A DNA stretch of 64,000 nucleotides from Scleroderma bovista (lineage: Eukaryota > Basidiomycota > Agaricomycetes > Boletales > Sclerodermataceae), in assembly GCA_037178675.1 (NCBI GenBank), contig JAYMGJ010000372.1, forward strand, positions 19,391 through 83,390, read 5' to 3'. Below the pieces are notes generated by a model. That model saw only the letters and a list, made by a program, of their open reading frames with translations. It made no database searches and was not told the DNA's origin. Of the stretch, positions 59,484 through 64,000 are shown piece after piece. A program made the translations under genes and the position numbers. Position 1 is the stretch's first letter. The number at the start of each line of letters is the position of its first letter.

Positions 59484-61995
59484 ATGGACGTTGTAAGTCC
59501 TTCCCAGACCTTTCGTTATCTGCAATGATGAACAGCGTCAGGACGAGTCCGACACAGTTGCTACTTGGTGCACGTTCTTCGCGTCCGGTGACCTCCCGTG
59601 GAGCGAAGACAAAGTCTCAGCAATCGAATCTCGGAGGGCGCGCATGGCCGACCTTCTTATATTCGATGTTCTTCTCATTCGAGGTGGAATTCGTCAGCCC
59701 GACATGTACTACCCCCCCGTAGACATGTCCTCTCTCCGCCGCTTACTCCGTGCTATCGACACCTCAACTTACGACATTTTGAAGAAAGACTGTCTCATTT
59801 ATATATTGCTAAAGTGGTACCACGACAACCGGGAGGCGCGTTTTCAGGAGGATAGGTGTATACCACCACAATTTGTCGCACTAGCCGATGCATACTGGCA
59901 TCTTGACACAGGCTATCAAGTCGCAGTACGTCATTCTGTTGTTTATGTACTGAATATGGATCGTTACCACTCGAACAGAAAGCGGTCTCCATACTTTCCG
60001 ATGCCCGCCTCAACAGAGATTACGTGTCCAAAATCCTACAGGCCCTTACTCTCGATGACAACCCTTCGCCACTAGTCGTAAAGTATGTCCGCACTGCAAA
60101 ACCACTCCTCACCGAACCAGACGATATCGACCTATACACGCTTTCACTTGCAAATTTGAACTTCCTTGATGCGTGGCGATACCAACGTACTTTTTCTGAA
60201 TCTTCACCCACCAGAACCCGTCTCTTACACAAACTTTTTGAGTGGTGTATATCTCGTGAGCATTGTTAATATTTTCACTTTGCCTTGCTTACTTGGCACG
60301 CTAGCCGCTCCCCGACCTGAACCCCTCGCGCAACTTATCGGGTTCCCACTAACATCGTTTGAACTATCCCTCCTCACCTCTTACGCTCTGAAACCTCCCT
60401 CCTCATTACCCCCCCACGCAGTGGCAGTTCTCCAAGAATTCGTCTGTGTCAGGTTAATTCAGTCTGCTGATTACGTGGAAGCAATCAAACTTGACCGGCA
60501 GTTTAATGCCGTATCTGGGTCTTCGTCCAGCAAGGAACGCAAACAGCTCATGGATGATATCATTTCCACTCTCCCCCCTGCAGAGCGCTGGTTACTTGAG
60601 GGCGAACTTGGCCAAGTAGCTACAGGTGTGAGAGTACCTGCTCCAACCACATTTTTGAATGACCGGAGGGAACGGAGGGAATCTGGGAGATCGAGAGTAC
60701 CTCTGGCGGACCTAAGCATGTCATGGGATGAAGTCCGATCTTCGCCATCTGCGTCGATTATGACGAGTAGACGCGGGAAGGGTGTGTCTCCTTCCTCGGT
60801 TGTTCCCAGTCCCAGTCCCCTCAGTATGGGAAATGCCTTGTCCCGATCGAACGTGAACGGTTCCGCTCTTTTGACGGACAAGAGCATTTTTGCTTCAGCA
60901 TCCCCTGCAGGAAAGCCTTCTCAATCTATCGCGCAGTCTTTCACTGTTCTCGGGCCCCGTCCTATATCATCTACTGTCCCCCGCGCCAACGCCTCTGGGG
61001 TTACATCCACTGCTGCCCGCGAAATCGCCGGCCCAGCTCATGCCAACCCTCTGCAAACATCACTCTTTGAAAAGTCTGGCAGTGCCAAACATGCCCCGAA
61101 TGCTTTCTATAAACCACCGCTTCCGCCACCCAGAATATCAATCGAGACTCCGTCCGCTGCGCCAGCTTTGTCGATATCCATAAACACAGCTGTAGCCACA
61201 TCTGTGACTCCACCCCCGGAAGAAGACATGAGTATGGGATCTGAAGGTCCCACGAGCGAGGGTGAGGACAAAGCGGATAGCGACGACAAGGCCGAATTCA
61301 TCACTTTCACCAAGGAGGCTGATAATACCATCCTCCCTACCGACGCGGATGATATTCCAGATATCGGATATTCCGTGTTTGGGAGCACCGCGCCTGCAAT
61401 GCGGTCGAGAAAGTCCAATGGCAATGGCGCTGTGCCCGATGCACGTAGCCCTACTTCATCTCCTCTTTCTCTGCGCGATTCGGTCCAAGACGGTAAGCAT
61501 CGTGCACCCCCTGGTGCGTTCCACACTGGGGAAGCTGAGAGTGATGGAGAACCTCCCTCTCCACGGCGGAGTACACGGACTCGGTCACGTGCTAGTGCAC
61601 CTCGCGCTACTCGCGCGACGTGGGCAGTCAAGGGCGCAGGATTGTCACAAAGCATTCCTGGCTCGTTGATCGACGAAGACGAGGAACACGAGGAAGCAAC
61701 CGTCAAAGAAGAGGAAGACAACGTTGCACCCTTACCCCCGTCGCGACCATCTCGCAAGACCCGGGCGACTACTTCCTCCAAGTCCAGGGCTTCAAGTACT
61801 GTTAAGGCTGCTACGCAACCGAAGACTCCGCAGAGACGGTCGTCAAGACTTTCAACGGCATCTTTGTCTCCCGATGGACTTGACACGTCGCCGCCCTCTA
61901 AGGTTAGCATTGCCAAACCGCGAAAGAGCACCAGGACGTCCACTGCGGGTGCAAGCACCGTTTCTACTAGAAGCAATGCACGACGAAAACGGTGA
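59484..61995 (+). CDS. ELYS-domain nucleoporin-like protein
   Basis: Exons 59484-59492 (only 9 nt: ATG GAC GTT), 59536-59925, 59979-60255 and 60305-61995 join to 788 residues in frame. The ELYS-like helical domain covers about residues 40-330 (ADLLIFDVLLIRGGIRQPDMYYPP, DCLIYILLKWYHD, FVALADAYWHLDTGYQVAKAVSILSD, RPEPLAQLIGFPLTSFELSLLTSYAL, FVCVRLIQSADYVEAIKLDRQF). It is the fold shared by animal ELYS and fission-yeast Ely5, which attach to the Nup107/Y complex. The long C-terminal tail is Ser/Pro-rich and disordered, ending in basic repeats (KTRATTSSKSRAS, PQRRSSRLS, RKSTRTS) that could bind chromatin. 108 bp from the convergent gene at 62104. Confidence 0.87.
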
Positions 61996-62103
61996 CCTAA
62001 TATTTGCACTGCATCAACCAAGAGGGATCGTAGTGTAAATATTGTGTTAGTGACGCTGACACGTACATACTACCATTATGAAATAGTAGCATAGGCTGCC
62101 CGA

Positions 62104-64000
62104 CTAAAGCGTGATAGTTAGGCTTTCCATACGGGGGGCACCACGCCAGTTGGTCTTCACAGTCGCGCCAGGACCACGGAAGGGGTTTGACTGGGAATTG
62201 GTTGCTGTGGGAGGACCGCCTCTCCCCAAAGCCCCTCTAGCAGTGGGACGTTTTCCGCGATCGCGCTTCTGCGCCGCTCTCTCCTTTTCAGCCTCGGCCT
62301 TCTTCTCAGCCCGGAGCTGGTTTGCGCATTCCTGACAAATGCCCATCGTGCAAATAACCCCATGCACGTTGTACAACTGTTGCTCAGGATCCTTTTGGCT
62401 CTCTTTCCAGTACGAGTCGGCACCCTCTGGTACATCATTCCGGCCACTGGTGGACACAGTGTCAGCGGCTAGCCATGCTTGAGTGAGAGGTGCTCCCCAG
62501 CTCCCCGGCGCGATAGAGTCGAGCTCAGCAAGTCCATCGTCATGCGAAGTAGGTGAGTCTGTGCGGCATGCCGGTGTGCTCCGTCCCGAAACCGAAGGCG
62601 AACTATTCCAACCATCTGCGGGGCGTGCAGCGAGAGCTGTACTAGGTGTAGTGTCGGTACGCCCTGCTAAAAAAAATTCACACCGCTGTATAAAGGGGCG
62701 CACAAGATATGACTTACAGACATTCAAAGCTTTCACTCCAAAAGGACTATCTCCGATGCCAGGTCCGCGGACTTGAGGAGGAGTTGCTTGAGGGACAGTC
62801 ACAATCATTTTAACATTGGCCGCTGGGGGCGTAACCATCTTTGGAAGGCCCTTCGGTTTGGATGCGCCTTTAGGAGTAGCGCCGCTTTCGATACCCGCTG
62901 TTGTGCCAGCCGATCCCTTTGCGACACTCCGGGCAGCTCCTACAGCTGAGTGCGGGGGATATTCCATTAGACAACTCTTAGCGAATGACATAGCTACTCA
63001 CCAGGCTTAGGCGCTGCCATCACTTCGGGAACAGGGGGTTTGGTTGGAAGGGAACTGCATAAGGGATGGTTCGTCACATCCTCAACTGGAACGTCACAAA
63101 AGTGGGCTGCGGGATAAGGATATTTGATGAGACTGTATCACACGCATATACATGGACGTGAATTCCTTATTGATAATACGTGGCTTTCATGTCTCACCTG
63201 TTGCTGGGCGACCAAGATGCGAACCACGATTCTTTGATATCTATGCGATCCCAACCTGGTGAAAATGAGAAACAAGTCAAACAATTGGAAAGGAAGCGAG
63301 ACTGGGAGAGCAGAATGAAATTTCAGGCTGCCGGAATCAAACAGCCAAGTAAGTACCTCAGAGCTACGTTGGATGTTCTAGAGCCACGGAACGTAACGGA
63401 CCCAACTTTCCAACCCGCTGAACAGGAAATGAGGTAGCTTACTATTCTTTTGTACCATACGTCCGGTATAGTAGGTGCAGTAGAAGACCTGCGTTACTCG
63501 TTCCTTCTCGTCGTCGGAAGGGTTCCGCAGAAACTCGGACCAGCGGTGTTCACCAAGAATCCGATCAAAGTGTGGGTAGTCTCTGTCGACTTCGATAATA
63601 ACCATATCGCGGGCCTGGTGGATTTCATCAACATCACAAACGATCACATTCACGAGCGATGTGGTCGACAGGGGCAAACGATGCACAATCATACCACAAG
63701 CTAGCATATAGGCAGACTTACACTGGGTTTGTGGAAAACAGCGAAGAAGGCGTCCTTGTCTATGCAACACGCAACCCAACGGGCAAAGTCCTGTCTGTCC
63801 TGTTGGAGTTTCATGTTGCAGTAACCATCGTGTGCATAAGGGTGGACTACAGAAAGGTATTTTGGCTCGTCATCGCCTGAAGGCGGGTGGGGATACGTTT
63901 GGGCATGGTGGAGGGAGACAAAGACCAACACACGGCGGACGTGTTGGTTTTGTGGTTGGCTTTGCTTGAGCCTCAGGCGGGGGATTGATCGATGATAAGG
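62104..64000 (-). CDS. Unrecognised multi-exon gene (5' end beyond window)
   Basis: Open to the right edge. The 5'-most visible exon reads VRRVLVFVSLHHAQTYPHPP...VVHPYAHDGYCN...FARWVACCIDKDAFFAVFHKPS. Then come VNVIVCDVDEIHQARDMVIIEVDRDYPHFDRILGEHRWSEFLRNPSDDEKERVTQ (63650-63480), AHFCDVPVEDVTNHPLCSS (63110-63010), an Ala/Pro-rich exon ending GDSPFGVKALNV, and a last exon (TTTTTTTAG acceptor near 62668) with YNVHGVICTMGICQECANQLRAEKKAEAEKERA and a basic Gly/Arg tail (GKRPTARGALGRGGPP). Two Cys near ICTMGICQEC could be metal ligands. No family recognised; possibly a cytoplasmic or RNA-linked adaptor, by composition only. Confidence 0.6.

Overview
The window is nuclear DNA of a filamentous basidiomycete, most likely an agaricomycete. 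Genes carry many short GT-AG introns (mostly 43-76 nt). The white-collar photoreceptor lacks the GATA zinc finger. DUF6533 membrane proteins, GMC oxidoreductases, Tnp2-type transposases and Helitrons with an OB-fold companion gene are all typical of that group. No rRNA, tRNA or CRISPR array was found by eye.

Left flank (1-11.2 kb): a minus-strand BTB + CAP-Gly gene runs off the left edge and is divergent, across 146 bp, from a complete white collar 1 gene (LOV-PAS-PAS). Next is GMC oxidoreductase copy A.

Centre (11.3-35.4 kb): a 24.1-kb nested transposon block. Its outer ends are a perfect 33-bp terminal inverted repeat starting CACTG and flanked by a 3-bp target duplication (GCT), as in CACTA/EnSpm elements. 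Inside, in order, are: a Helitron core (OB-fold gene and a Rep-helicase with one nonsense codon); the 5' part of a Tnp2-type transposase; a complete, very young Ty3/gypsy chromovirus inserted in that transposase; a further transposase fragment; about 4.6 kb of three unrelated tandem-repeat families; the transposase 3' part; and an apparently intact four-exon accessory gene on the opposite strand. The three visible nonsense codons in the older elements all fit CGA to TGA. The chromovirus LTRs differ at only three sites in 623 bp. The chromovirus carries a convincing -1 frameshift signal between gag and pol and a spliced antisense gene coding for a coiled-coil protein with a six-cysteine cluster.

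Right of the block (35.4-42.1 kb): GMC copy B, a near duplicate of copy A including introns and an 8-nt microexon, then a DUF6533 membrane protein gene. The large transposon therefore sits between the two members of a GMC duplication.

Right flank (43-64 kb): ordinary housekeeping genes. These are a mitochondrial pyruvate/branched-chain dehydrogenase kinase, VPS28 (ESCRT-I), an NCS1 nucleobase/allantoin-type permease, a lysine-rich protein with a KEN box, a Ran1/Ksp1-like Ser/Thr kinase, mitochondrial ribosomal protein uS5m, a PITH-domain protein, an ELYS-domain nucleoporin, and an unrecognised gene cut by the right edge. Gene models were spliced by hand: splice sites were chosen to keep frame and match known family motifs, so exon limits are predictions.
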